Part shown: one piece after another, positions 48,664 through 59,880 of the stretch | How positions within the stretch are numbered: position 1 is the first letter of the stretch | Layout of the letters: every line of letters starts with the position of its first letter | Origin: Selaginella tamariscina | Lineage: Eukaryota; Streptophyta; Lycopodiopsida; Selaginellales; Selaginellaceae | Reading direction: 5' to 3' | Length of the DNA stretch: 64,000 bases | Assembly: GCA_003024785.1 (NCBI GenBank) | Contig: PUQB01000750.1 | Coordinates: forward strand, 41,833-105,832 | Made by a program: the position numbers and the translations under genes | Notes under the pieces: generated by a model | What the model was told of the DNA's origin: nothing | The model's input: only the letters and a program-made list of their open reading frames with translations | The model's database searches: none

Positions 48664-49059
48664 TGTCACGACCTTGTGCAAAGGGCGAAACCTTTAGAAC
48701 AAGGGTGGAACCTTGAAAGGAGGAGATTGTATTCAAAAGAATGAATACAAAATGAAACACAAAGCCGAAGACTGGTGTTGAATGATTCTGAGAAACCTGG
48801 AACTTGGAACCCTGTTTATATATCTGAGGTCCTGAGGATTGTATGGTCCACAACTGGTCTGGAATGTGTGATCCACAACTGGTCTGGAATGTGTGGTCCA
48901 CACTGGTCTGGAACATGCGTATGAATATACGCCTTGCTGTTGATGGTGTAGTTCAGCATCAGGATCATACGGACCAGTTGGTTAACACATGTGTTGTTAG
49001 TCAAAAGGTCTCGAGTTCAAGTCTATGAAAGGCAAAAAACACCCATAATACCTGAAACA
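48664..49059 (-). repeat. 5' LTR of Gypsy-2
   Basis: Matches 43172-43569 along its length, with about 15-20 differences. The outer end is uncertain by about 10 bases (ATAATACCTGAAACA versus ATGATCCTTACA). Confidence 0.85.
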
Positions 49060-49119
49060 GGTTGCAAGTGGAACTTGTATGGCTCAAGAGTTTGATGGAG
49101 GATTTGGGTTGTAGCAAAT

Positions 49120-49354
49120 ATATCCTTGTGTCCAATTCCACTATGTGCGAGAGCAAGTGGAAGGCATCCGTTATGTGCGAGAGCAAGTGGAAGCTGGACT
49201 TGTAGGCATGTAACGGAAGCTGGACTTGTAGGCATCCGTTACATGCCTACATGGGAGATGCTGGTTGATATCTTCACCAAGCCTCTAGGCCCTGACAAGT
49301 TCCTATTGTTCAAGATTAAGCTTGGCTTGCATTGATGTTTGGCTTACAGGGGAG
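49120..49354 (+). mobile_element. Copia-3 remnant: RNase H tail and purine tract
   Basis: Translates to YVREQVEAGLVGIRYMPTWE then LVDIFTKPLGPDKFLLFK, ending LGLH and stop, the usual end of Copia pol. Small internal tandem duplications (TATGTGCGAGAGCAAGTGGA twice; GGAAGCTGGACTTGTAGGCA twice). CAGGGGAG then TGTTGGAGTAAGCC marks the purine tract and the start of the 3' LTR at 49355. The upstream part is lost at the Gypsy-2 junction. Confidence 0.8.
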
Positions 49355-49700
49355 TGTTGGAGTAAGCCAAAATTAGTTTTAGGGTTCTTAGCCATAAATT
49401 CAAACATGAGCAAGGCGTTGGCATTGTGCAATTCCAGCATGGAAGAACTTGTTGATTCTCCTGCTTCATGAGAGGGAATGCGGGCGTCAAAGTTAGGGAT
49501 ACTCTATAGAACAAACTACCAACCATTGCCTCGTTATTTGCAACAATAACAATCTCATAACCAACTATAGCAGCTTTTAACACACTTGCCTTAGACATCA
49601 AACAATATGCATATGCTGCCTAATTGCCATGGTGAATGTCAAATGCAACTAGCTCTTTAGCTTCAACAAATTCAAGGGTTTCTCAATGTACTTCTCCTCA
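49355..49700 (+). repeat. Probable 3' LTR of Copia-3, end undefined
   Basis: Begins TGTTGGAGTAAGCCAAAATT directly after the purine tract. No second LTR in the window to define the end. Confidence 0.5.
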
Positions 49701-50529
49701 TAAGTAGAGGTAGTTTTGAGAGTATCACATCCTCTAATCTTCAGTCTCTGATATGCTACTTAAACAATTACTAATAGTTGGTATTTCTACCTCTAGTTTG
49801 GAATTGTGAACTACTCATCAAATATAATATTTAAATGAAGTTAACACTTTCCACTCAAAGAACTTTAATCTGAATTATTTGTCAAAATTACCTTTGTTTA
49901 ATATATAAGTAAGAACTTACTATAACCCAAACAATGGGAGTAGATAAGAACTTTAATAAGGTAAACGTTTTAAGTTTTTATTATGTCTTATTTATTAGAT
50001 AAATATTTAATATAAGATATTAATGTTGTTATAGATTATTGGTATAGTTGGATAAGGATGAAATGGATAATGCTTAATGCAAGTTGTCTATAACCCACTC
50101 TGTTGGATAAAGTGGTTTCATCTCAGAAATTGACAAGCTCTTTTGGCATAGCTAGTTTGGCGAAAGATGTCTACGAATCATAGGGTAAACATCTGTATTA
50201 CATCTCAACAGGTCTTTGCAAAAAGGAGGCTTCTTACATGAGGCTTAGAGCATATTCTAGTATATTCCTTAAAAAGTTGGTGTATATTAGTGAATGTAAT
50301 TGAATTCATATTTGCCAACTTAGATTTCTATTTGCCGCATTGAGCCTAAAGTAATGAGAGACATCATTTAATAAACTATACAAAAATATGCCAACGCAAG
50401 TGAATCCTACCATTCATTTCTATAAGATAAGAAAACATGTTGAGTTGTTATGAAGGCTAAGTAGATACATGTCAACTACTCTAAGATTCAATATAAGATT
50501 CTGAATGACACAATAAATGTTTAAGGCCT
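49700..50529. other. No gene seen
   Basis: AT-rich, with short open frames lacking family resemblance. Confidence 0.5.
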
Positions 50530-50960
50530 TCCCCATTGAACCACCTCAACCCCGGTAATATGGCCTTGGACTATTTTGGTTGGTTGTAGTTCCTCTTTTG
50601 TTCTTTGAAATCTTGTTGGAGGATCCATTGTAATTAGGCACATGCACTGATCCCACTCCTCTTGATGGTGACAAAGTCTTTTCCGTAAGTGTGACAAAAG
50701 GACAAACTAGTGTTTATTCAACTCCCTTAGCTTGAAACTTGCTTCCTAGAGAACTTTCACCTTCTTTGTTATTAAGTCTATTTCTTTTTAATAGGCCACA
50801 CGTCAGTCATTTGGGCAACACTCTTTTGAAGAATCCTTACATAAGGATGACTGTAACATGTTGAAGAACATGGACAAAACCACATCATCTATTGCACATG
50901 TTCCAAGTTCTTGATGGTGTTGTATACCTCATTGTGCCAAAGAATCCCAAAGCTAGAACA
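50530..50960 (-). mobile_element. Decayed Copia gag fragment
   Basis: The minus strand near 50930-50800 reads EVYNTIKNLEHV then, in another frame, IDDVVLSMFFNMLQSSL, resembling UBN2-type gag. Everything else is too decayed. Low confidence in limits and family. Confidence 0.35.
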
Positions 50961-51329
50961 AATTGAGGATAACCCGCAAAGAGTCCCTCCCTTTTATAAG
51001 GCCCAAGCACTTCACTTGACTCGACTTCCCAAATTCTTTTTTAATTGCCCAGTTCTTAGTGTGTACCTCTCTTTCTTCAACCTCATAAAATCTCCTCTTC
51101 AAGTTTGGAATGACCTACTCCGCATAATGGATGTCATGCATGTGTGTAAGTGCAGATTGTCTTGTTGTTTTTTTGAGTAGATGTTATGCGCACGCTTCAA
51201 ACATGAACATTAGTTGATGTAGCAAACTCAAAACTTGCACATCCTTAGATATAATATAGTATAGTTTTTAGTATAAATAAAATAGATGTAAAGTTTGTTA
51301 AGTGTAAACATATTAACATTCAAAGTCAT

Positions 51330-51426
51330 GAACACAATTACTACTAGTGCCACAAAACAAACGTAGTTGTTTGCCACAAAACAATCATAATTGATTCCCA
51401 TGTAGTGCACTTTTCTAACATATTAT
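51330..51426 (+). repeat. SINE-like sequence, partial copy
   Basis: Shares TTTGCCACAAAACAAT, TTGATTCCCATG, TGCACTTTTCTAACATATTA with the copies at 56386-57240 and 58380-58600. Interrupted at 51427 by the Gypsy-3 LTR. Confidence 0.6.
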
Positions 51427-52112
51427 TGTCGTCGGGGACTCCGCATGCCAAATATGGTGTTTGTTATGAAATCTCGGTGGTCGCTAGGACGTTGTGAATA
51501 GCGTCCAGTCCCGGGGGTCCCGCCAGTAAGCCTGTCTTACCTCGGGAGTACTAGAAGGTGCTGAATGGCCTCTACCCAGACGCCGCGAGAGTCCGTGTAC
51601 AGGGATGGAGGAGTTCTCCTAGAGTAGTGCTATCGCTCATTACCTGAGTACGTTGTTGGCCTAGGAGCGGAGCGAGAGGAGAGTCACAAGAGAGGTGGTG
51701 AGCAGAAGGAACATGTATTAATATATATGTATTGCCTGCCTGAGTACAAGCTGCCCTAGAAGGTGGAATAAGGTACAAGACGAAAACTAGACTAGAAGGA
51801 CCCGACCCACTACCAGCCTTTTTGCTTATATAGTGGGTCGGCTAGCGCTAGACCCTAGGTACATGTGGCACTCTCTCACTGGTCTGCTGCCATGTGAAAG
51901 TCCTGCCTGTCACATTTATTCACCTCTTTTACGCATGCTATTCTGAGTACCCTGGGTAGTTGAGCCGGACGATTAGATCTACGCCTGGTTAAGTGCGCCT
52001 GACAGCTGTCGCCGTCAGTTTGTACTTGTGGTACCTTCATTGCTTGGCGCTCCATCCCGTCGCTCGTTTGTGCTGATTGGCAGTTTGACGATGGTCAAAC
52101 CACCATCAACCA
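51427..52112 (-). repeat. 3' LTR of Gypsy-3 (686 bp)
   Basis: Closely similar to the solo LTR at 56500-57177. The minus strand starts TGGTTGATGGTGG and carries a TATA box, CCACTATATAAGC, near 51825, fitting the element's promoter. Confidence 0.88.
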
Positions 52113-52559
52113 GATGCCCAGACTTATTCATTGGCACGTCCTTGGGTCATGTGCTCCCTTCACCTATGTTGTGCTCGAGTGGTCGCGGTAGGTAGTGGCT
52201 TCGTTTCCACTGTAGCTAGCTTCTGCTTCAGGTTGTGATCATTGCATTCTGTAACTTGGTAGCCTTCTGTAGCTCCCTCTGGAACCTGCCTCCTGCTGTT
52301 CCTGCGCATGTTTTACTTGAGCCTCCAACTCTTGGACTCGTTTGCGCGAGTGCTGTAACTCTTGTTCCCTTGCTGCGAGTAGTTGGGCTTATTGTCGGGC
52401 GTGATGATATTGTGAGTAGTTGGGCTTGTTGTCGGGAGTCTTAAAAATTAACATGATGATTTTAGAGCATCCGTTCGTCGTCCTCCTGGGATAGGACCAC
52501 ACCTGCCGCTACGCTGGAGCCATCTGTTTGTAAGTGGAACTATTCAATTCCAATATGAT

Positions 52560-53290
52560 AGAATGAGGATAGGTGCTTCCACCAGCTGGTGCTTGATGTC
52601 CTCGAAGGCAGCCTGTCAGTTGGCAGTCCATTCATACAGTGTCTCCTTAGTGAGTAATTTGGTCATAGGTTGGGCCTTATCGGCATACTGTCAGATAAAC
52701 TTATGGTAAAACCCTACTTTCCCTAGGAACCGCCAGAGTTCTATGACATTCTATGGGGGTGGCATTTCACCAGTGCTCATATTGATCTGGGTCCACCGTG
52801 ATGCTTCCTTGGAGACGATGTGCCCTAATAGCTTCCCTGCAATCATGCCAAATACACATTTTGAGGGGTTAAGAGATATCTTGTATTCCTGGCAGCGCTG
52901 GAACACCCATTCCAGACGTGTCATGTGGTCCTCTGCTGGTCTATAAGCTATGAAGTCGTATAGGAATGCCCAAGAATACAAGCTGGACCAATCTCTGAAA
53001 TGTGGCTGGAGCATTGCAGAGTCCGAATGGCATAACTCTGAACGTGTATGCTTCCCAATCCGTGATGAACGCAACCTTGGCTTGGTCTTTCATTGCGATC
53101 GTCACCTAGTTGTATCCGTTGAAGTCGTCTATGAATGAGTACAATCTCATGACCCACTACGTCTTCTAGGATGGCCTCCGTAAATGGGATGGGGAACGGG
53201 TCCTCCATGGCGGCATTCAGTCGTCGGTAGTCTATGCAGATCTTAGCCGCCCGTCCTTCTTAGGTACGATGACGATTGGTGACTACCATT
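52560..53290 (-). pseudogene. Gypsy-3 reverse transcriptase remnant
   Basis: MEDPFPIPFTEAILEDVVGH near 53205 (RT entry), ILQRCQEYKISLNPSKC-like sequence (actual WVFQRCQEYKISLNPSKCVF) near 52880, and KLLGHIVSKE near 52830. The active-site stretch is FLYDFIAY near 52955. Followed by a connection segment, then the deletion. Confidence 0.75.
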
Positions 53291-53855
53291 CTGGGTTCTC
53301 GATAGGGTAGACGAAGTCCGCTTTGAGCCACTTGTCAATCTTATGTTAGCCTTCGGGCATAGTTTGGGTTGATGCGGTACTGTTGTTGGCGGCTGGGTCG
53401 GATGTCAGGTTTTAGCTTAATTTTGTGCTGGCACAACTCCGGCGGTACTCCCCTTAGGTCGTGGTAGGTCCATGCGAATACTTCCCTGTGCCTACGGAGA
53501 CAGTTGGCAATCTGCTCTTAACTCTGATCCTATGTGAGCATTAACATTACTAGCCGGGGGTGTTCGTCAGTGCCTATGTTGACTTGTTGATTGCTGCTTT
53601 GGGAGTCATGTTCCACCCATACATTGGCTTGCCACGGTACTCCTCTTGGCCGACGGGGCGACACTCCGCATTTCCTTCCACAGAACGGGCCACCTCAGGA
53701 TTTGGGCTTTTGAGGTGTCCGCTTCGGCCTTTAGCCGAGTCATTAGGTATGCGGCGGCAGACTCCCATACTTCCTGCCGAGGGTCTACCTCCCCTATGAT
53801 GAATAGATCTGGCAAGCATGCCAGGATAGCTGCTTCTTCCTCATCATCTAGTCCC

Positions 53856-54373
53856 TCACTCCAATCTGGGAGGTGGTATTCCTAGGGTCGGGATTCTGAT
53901 GGTGGTGCCAAGACTTGTTTCGTAGTAACGGATATGAGTCCCTCTTGACGGGGAAACAGACCTGTTGATTCTCCCAGTCGTGCTATACCTCGTGCCCATG
54001 AGCCACGGCTGGCCCATGAGTAAGTCAAACCCCCCTTTTGCGTGCATGTCGAGAACGACCACGTTTATCAGGAACTTGACGCTTTGGATCTTGATCCCTA
54101 CCTTCCTCATGATGCCCTTGGGTGCCACCTTGGCTTGGTTCGCCATACGCATGAGGAAGGGTGAGGGCTTCGGGGCGGCATCCCCAACTCTTGATGGAGT
54201 TCCGTGGACATGATATTTACGCCTGATCCCCCGTCTATGATCACGTTGTGGACTATGCGGCCCGCCATTTGGATGGGTATAGCCAATACATCATCCACAA
54301 AGTCTACTGTTGTTGTGTGCAACCCTTGGGGGCGTTGCTGTGGGCTCGTGCAGCTCCCGGGTGAGGACTTCAT
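53856..54373 (-). pseudogene. Gypsy-3 aspartic protease region
   Basis: VHNVIIDGGSGVNIM near 54250 carries a DGGSG active-site variant of DTGA/DSGS, followed by ELHQELGMPP. In another frame FDLLMGQPWLMGTRY follows (the ILGRPWL flap-end motif of Ty3 proteases). Confidence 0.7.
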
Positions 54374-55009
54374 ACAATCCTGGAGATAACCGTAGTAGCT
54401 CTCCTAAGGTTACCAACACCTAGGTTTCTCGCACCTTCCCGACGAGGACCTCGTGCACTCCATCGTGCCTCTGGCCCCTGGACCTTGCGCCAGTCTTACC
54501 TATTTTGCAGCAGCCTCCACCTCGGTGTGCCTTTGCTCCCACTAACTTGGTTCCCCAAGTTCGGCTACCACTTCCTCTCACTAGACTCCCCATTGTCTTC
54601 CTCCTCCAAGTCAATTGGTAGTCTTGTCTGTTGGGCTTGCGATCTCGTGATTGCCCGACATTTCTACATGGTGGGCTTGTGGTGCGAGGCCTGGTGTTAC
54701 CGTGGGGCTAGTCCTTTGGCCACCCCTGTGGCCTTGGTACGTGCGCTTCTAGCATGGGCTTGAGCATCGCGATCCAAGAGCATCAAATAGTGGATGGTGT
54801 TCGCTGCACAGCATGCAGATTAACTCTCGGCGTTCCGGCCGTCTGTTCATGTCGTTGTACCTTGGTCAATTCCGTTGGTGCTCCCAGGAGTGTGACCTCT
54901 GGTTGCGGTCTCCTGATCGCGATCTATGCGAGGTTGGCCATCGCCGCGGCCCCCATACCGTTGGTCTCCCATGTGGTCTGCCTCCTGTTGCTCGACGGCC
55001 CAGGCAGCT

Positions 55010-56100
55010 ACCTAGGGTAGCGTGTTATTTAAGAGCTCGGTTAGCCGGTAACAATCATCCGTGTTGTGGGACCCATGGACATTACACACTTTGCAATATT
55101 TATCCCTATGCGCAGTGTATCCTAACTGAGCAAGAGTTGTCATTAGGTCCCTGCCGTGTTGCCGCCTGTGGGTCTCCCTTCGTTGTGATTGCTCGTGCTC
55201 CCTAGCTCCCGCTCGTCTCACCTTCCTGGCAAGTTTTGGGACATCTTAGAGATTTTCTTTGTCTTGGTGGTGTTGTTTTGCTCCCTCGGCATCTGATTTG
55301 TCCTGCGTCTTCCTCTCCTGCTGTCTCTCAGCTTCCGCCTCAGCCTTCTTAGCATACCTGAGTAACTTGTCAAACATCCGATTGTCGTTTAGGCCGATCC
55401 ACTTATGGATCTCCGGCCGCAGTCCCTTCCGGTACCACATTTTCTTGGTCAAGTCGACTGGGGCATCCCTAATCGGGCGATGTACCCATCATGTAGACCG
55501 TTTATTTGTCAACCGACTCCCCACTTTCTGTTTCAAGCTCGTTAACTTATGGATTACCTCTTCCTCACTCTTTTCCTCTTAGAAGGTATCCAGAAACGCC
55601 CTTCGTGCGGTTTCCAGCAAGCTCCTTTGTTTGCCTCGTGGAATCGCATCCACCAAATGTGTGCCTTTTTGTCTAGAGTGCATGCGAATGCACTTAGCTT
55701 CTTATGGTTGTCGCTTATGCTTCTCAATTTGCATACAGTTCGAACTTGTGCACATGCTAGTTTGCGTCTTCACCCTTCGCTCCACGGAATGCGAGTAAGG
55801 GCACTATTACGGTGCTCTCCTACATCCGATTGAGCATGCGGGCTAGTAAGGTCATCGGATCAATTCCCATGGCATCCCATTGAGCCTGAGAAGTGCTCCG
55901 ATCCGAACCCTCCACTTCGGACGTGTTGTAGTCTACGTCCCGGTATTTTGCAGGTACCTTTCTCCTTCCTCGCACTCCTGCCCTCTTGTTGAGGGTGGGT
56001 GACGAGGACAGGATCCTCCCGGCTATCCCTCAGGGCCCCCCTTCACGGGACCAACTTGATGGCTAGTGGCACGGCATACCTCGGCTAGACGGTATTCCCT
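55010..56100 (-). pseudogene. Gypsy-3 gag
   Basis: Pieces in several frames: KKMWYRKGLRPEIHKWIGLN and a lysine/glutamate-rich helix EAEAERQQERKTQ near 55380-55300, then CKVCNVHGSHNTDDC near 55090 as a zinc-knuckle-like motif. RPEIH and the knuckle fit plant Ty3 gag. The start is not identifiable. Confidence 0.65.
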
Positions 56101-56385
56101 CATTTAGTGGGTGGCTTTGTAGGACCGTGCACGAAATCCCCTCGCGGCGTCGAGACGGTCGTGGTTGATGGGGCGGATCCTCCTCGCCTGAGACGGTATC
56201 CCCTCATCTCGTGGTGATTGCGGCTTTGCCGTGCGCCCTTGCGGATTTCCCTCAAGGGGTCGATACAGTCTTGGTCGCTCGGGCAGATTTTGGACAGAAT
56301 CCCCTCGTCCCTTGCCTAGAGTGGCCACTGTGTGGGCCCCTTACTGGTACCTCCTCCCAGTCCGTCAGTCCATCAATTCCTAATT

Positions 56386-56499
56386 GGCATTAGTGGTAGA
56401 AACAATAGACCCAAGTTTAATTCCCATGCATGCACTTTGTAACATATTATGATGACTCAGGCAGTTGGCAATAGCTTCCCCAATTGACACTAGTGGTAG
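56386..56499 (+). repeat. SINE-like sequence, 5' side of the solo LTR
   Basis: TTAGTGGTAGAAACAATAGA, then CCCAAGTTTAATTCCCATGC (B-box-like), then TTGGCAATAGCTTCCCCAATT and the start of a second unit GACACTAGTGGTAG at the insertion point. Confidence 0.6.
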
Positions 56500-57177
56500 T
56501 GGTCATCGGGGACTCCACAGTGGTGCTTGCTATGAAGCCTCGGTGGTCGCCAGGACACTGTAGATAGCGTCCAATCCCTGGGGTCCACGTCGGTAAGCTG
56601 GCCTTACCTTAGGAGTACTTGAAGGTGCTGAATGGCCTCTACTTGGACACTGCGAGGGTCTGTGTACATGGGTGGGGGAGTTCTCCTAAAGCAATGCTAC
56701 AGCTTGGTAGCTGAGTACGTTGTTGGCCTAGGAGCGGAGTGAGAGGAGAATCACCGGAGAGATGGTGAACAAAAGGAACATGTATTTATATATATATGCC
56801 TGCCTGAGCACAAGCTGCCTCAGGAAGGTGGAGCAAGATACAAAACGAAAACTAGACTAAAAGAACCCGACCCATTACCAGCCTTCCTCCTTATATAGTG
56901 GGTCGGCTAGCGCTAGACCCTAAGTACAGGTGGCACTTTCTCACTGGTTTGCCGCCATGTGACAAAGTCCTACCTGTCACATTTATGTGCCCTTACGCGT
57001 GCTGTCCTGAGTACCATGGGTAGTTGATCCAAACGATTGGATCTACGCCTGGTTAAGCGCCGCCTGACAAATGTCGCCGTCAGTCCGTACTTGCAGTACC
57101 TTCATTGCTCAGCGCTCCGTCCCGTCGCTCGTTTACGCCGGCTAACAGTTTGACAGTGGTCAAACCATTGTCAACCA
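56500..57177 (-). mobile_element. Solo LTR of the Gypsy-3 family with intact TSD
   Basis: TGGTCATCGGGG..CAACCA, 678 bp, flanked on both sides by GGTAG (56495-56499, 57178-57182). It splits a SINE-like sequence whose uninterrupted relative is at 58497-58540 (ACTAGTGGTAATACAAAGTT). TATA box CCACTATATAAGG on the minus strand near 56890. Confidence 0.92.
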
Positions 57178-57240
57178 GGTAGTGCAAAGTTTTGCCACAC
57201 AATAGACCCAGTTTCGCTTCTCGTGTGTCATAGTTTTTAC
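57178..57240 (+). repeat. SINE-like sequence, 3' side of the solo LTR
   Basis: GGTAGTGCAAAGTTTTGCCA then ATAGACCCAGTTTCGCTTCT: continuation of the unit split by the solo LTR. Confidence 0.55.
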
Positions 57241-58300
57241 TATGACTCAACCCTTTACTTTGGGGTGAGTTGTGTGATGAACCCTAGATTATGACTCGAC
57301 CCTTTACTTTGGGTTTTGACTGTTGTTACCTATTGAGTTGTGTGACAAACCCCAGATGTAGAAGGAACAGGCCCACATAGTGCACTTGGGTATTTAATGA
57401 TGGTTCGGTCGGGTGACGTTAGGTATTTACAAAAAACTTTAAGCAAAGCTAGCACTTCCATTTAGAAAACTCTCCCCCGGTTTGACATTCTAAGTTAGGT
57501 TTTTTGCAAAGTATAGCTTGTCAAAAAAGGGTTAGGGACACCCCTAGGGTTGACCTAAAACCTAGGGTTGCCCTAATACCCCCCTAGGGTTAGGTTAGGC
57601 ATCTTTTTTCATAAAGGGTTGGCATTTTCGTTCCTCATTTAGGAAAACAGGGCCGTCACATAATTAATGTAGAGTGTATGTAGTGAGATTTCTTGGGTTC
57701 AAAAGAGAGCTCGTTAACCTCCTACCGGTGCAAGCTAAACTTGTGTTGTCAAGGCACAACTCTCCATTGTGCCGCCCCAACTTCCACACGACAAGGGTAC
57801 GTCTCACCTTTGGGTAGATTATCCTTATCGTTAGCAAGATCTCGCCTTTGTGACCGGGTACATCACTTCTATGGAATTAGTCAAATTCCTTGGTCCAAAA
57901 ACCTATTCGCAAGCTCAAAGGCATTGCCCGAGTTCACATTTTGCAAAACTAGTGATTGAGGCCTTGCTCCGACTGCTTCAACCACGCCAAGCTAGAACAA
58001 TACATGTAGCTCGGCTAGTCCATGTATCCTAATTCACGAGGTGAGCCTTGTTCGTGGACTTAGTCAGCTGGGGATTTAAGTTCCTAGGGGATGAGTTCCT
58101 AATATGGGTTACTTTACCAGATTCCGTGGGGGTTTCTAAAGAGGGGATTCCAGGGTTGGCATCTAGCAAGCTGCCTTCGTGGCACCATGTAAAAACTTTA
58201 ACAAGAGGATTTCCTAGTAGACATAAAGGAGGATCTCATGGAAGTTTCTGTGATAGTGCAGGGAAGGTCGTAAAGAAAGCCATCGAGAATGTCTAATATG
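57240..58300 (+). repeat. R-family dispersed repeat, copy R3 (truncated)
   Basis: Same landmarks as R2 from GTGCACTTGGGTATTTAATG and GCTAGCACTTCCATTTAGAA, through the CCTAGGGTT cluster (57540-57600), to GACAAGGGTACGTCTCACC and beyond. Forms an inverted pair with R4. Confidence 0.78.
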
Positions 58301-58379
58301 ACACTTTTCCCTGGAATGTTGGGAGGAACATTGATGTACCCAATATTTTCTACATAAAAGAAGGAAAATCCTAGTAGTG

Positions 58380-58610
58380 TATAATAATTGTTACCACATA
58401 GTAGACCCAAGTTTGATTCCCATGCATGAACTTTTTCACATATTATGTCAGTTCAGTTTGCCAACTCATGTGGTTGGCAATATCTTCCCTATTCAACACT
58501 AGTGGTAATACAAAGTTTTGTCACATAGTAGATGCATGTTTGATTCCCATGCATGAGCTTGTCGACTTAGGTGGTTGGCATAACTTCCCCAGTCGACACT
58601 AAACATTACA
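58380..58610 (+). repeat. Two adjoining SINE-like units with Pol III box-like motifs
   Basis: TAGTAGACCCAAGTTTGATTCCC (58400-58422) and ACTAGTGGTAATACAAAGTT then GTTTGATTCCCATGCATGAG (58497-58560). The spacing between TAGTGGTAA and GTTTGATTCCC (about 33 bases) suits tRNA-derived A and B boxes. A third, weaker unit starts GGCACTAGTGGTAGAATAAG at 58685. Confidence 0.5.
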
Positions 58611-58740
58611 ACATAGATATAGGTTCAATCCTCAAATGGTTAATATAAGTTCTTTTAATTCACTCAAATAGTTAATATAAGTTCTTTTAATCGGCACTAG
58701 TGGTAGAATAAGTTTTTGTCACAAAATAGACATAGATTTG

Positions 58741-59289
58741 GTAACCAAGTCATCCTCAATTTAATTGACAAGTGATCTTTGTTGTACTTCATTTAAAACC
58801 AACTCCAGTGAACAACATAAGCTCTTTGAGTCATATTTCATTTGGTGCCGACTCCAATGAACAACATAAGCTTCCCATGATAGCAATTAGGTACCCAAGT
58901 CATCATTTAGTAGATATCCATGTCAATCCCTCATAGGTGGCTAGGTCATTCCCATGGGTCTTTATTTTGTACCAACCCAATTTGTTAGCATAAGCAGCAC
59001 CAATAAATAGCAAATCACTCTTTGTCTATTACCCACTTTTAGTCCTCCCAACCTTTTAACGAAAAAAAAAACTATTGAGCCCTTCCTACCCTTCTAGGCC
59101 CCACAGGGAGTTCACATTTGAGATGGGTATGTAGTATCTGTGTGCACCCAAAGGGTTCTTTTTACTATTAAATTTGTACTATATGTGTAAGGTAGAACAT
59201 GGTGTAAAAAGCTAAATTAGGGTTAGGGTATCCGAGGCAAGGGATGGATTTTCTTGTTCATGTGGAGGAAACTTAAGTGAATGGATAAG
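58741..59289. other. No gene seen
   Basis: Non-coding sequence with a short internal repeat (CCAACTCCAGTGAACAACATAAG / CCGACTCCAATGAACAACATAAG at about 58800 and 58847). Confidence 0.5.
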
Positions 59290-59880
59290 GATGTGTATGT
59301 CAAAGTTTTTACTTGGTGCCACAAACATGACTCGCCAGATGTCAACTTGAAAACCTCTCTGGAAAACCCATAAAATCTAGTAAAGTAATCCATGTTAGAA
59401 ACCCGTCTCCTAGAAACTCACACCTTTAATTGGCCAAGTTCATAGACAATGCTCACCTCGTGAATCAGGATGCATGGTTAGTCGAGTGGTAAGTATTGTT
59501 TCTAGCTTGGCATGGATGAGGCGGCTAGAGCAACGCCTTAACCACTATTCTTATGAAACGTGAACTTGGGCAATGCTTTTTAAACTTGCAAATAGGTTAT
59601 CGGACAAGAGGAATTAGCTAACTCCTCGATGCAGCGTACTTGATCACAAGGGCGTAATCTTGCCAATGTTAAGAGTAGACAACCCAAATGTGAGACGTAC
59701 CCTTATCGTTTAAAAGTTAAGGCAGCACAACAGAGGGTTGTGCTTTGATGACATAAACTAAAGCTTGCACCAGTAGGAAAATAACAAACTCTCTTTGAAT
59801 GTAGGAATTCTTACTACCTATACTCTACCTTATTTATGTGACAGAGCCCTCCGCCCCCCTCTTTTTGTATTTGTGTAAGT
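59290..59880 (-). repeat. R-family dispersed repeat, copy R4 (inverted)
   Basis: Reverse complement of about 57640-58215: CACGAGGTGAGC, CAAGTAAAAACTTTGAC and TTTAAACGATAAGGGTACGT each have mirror partners in R3. The spacer between R3 and R4 is about 1.1 kb and holds the SINE-like units. Confidence 0.78.

Larger units (their letters stand above)
43172..49059 (-). mobile_element. Gypsy-2, chromovirus with two LTRs
   Basis: Minus-strand order: 5' LTR (about 49059-48664), gag, zinc knuckle, protease, RT, RNase H, integrase, chromodomain, VNTR, purine tract AAGGGGGAGATAG (43582-43570), 3' LTR (43569-43172). LTRs are about 95% alike by eye. The left flank is Gypsy-1 gag (GGTAC next to the LTR), the right flank is a Copia remnant; GGTAC does not recur on the right, so the insertion has been rearranged or truncated. 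Frames are broken in gag and between RT pieces. Confidence 0.92.
51427..56385 (-). mobile_element. Gypsy-3, defective element lacking RNase H and integrase
   Basis: One LTR at 51427-52112 (the 3' LTR in element orientation), body to about 56385, no LTR at the 5' end. Minus-strand order: gag about 56100-55010, zinc knuckle, protease about 54373-53856, RT about 53290-52560, then directly a coiled-coil tail (EQELQHSRKRVQELEAQ near 52370). RNase H and integrase are missing between about 52560 and 52460. The RT palm reads FLYDFIAY where FLDD is expected. Non-autonomous and decayed. Confidence 0.85.

Noticed and set aside
51427..57177. One complete Gypsy-3 element with two LTRs
   Set aside because: The right LTR has its own GGTAG duplication and is separated from the body by SINE-like sequence, so it is a solo LTR and not the partner of the left one.
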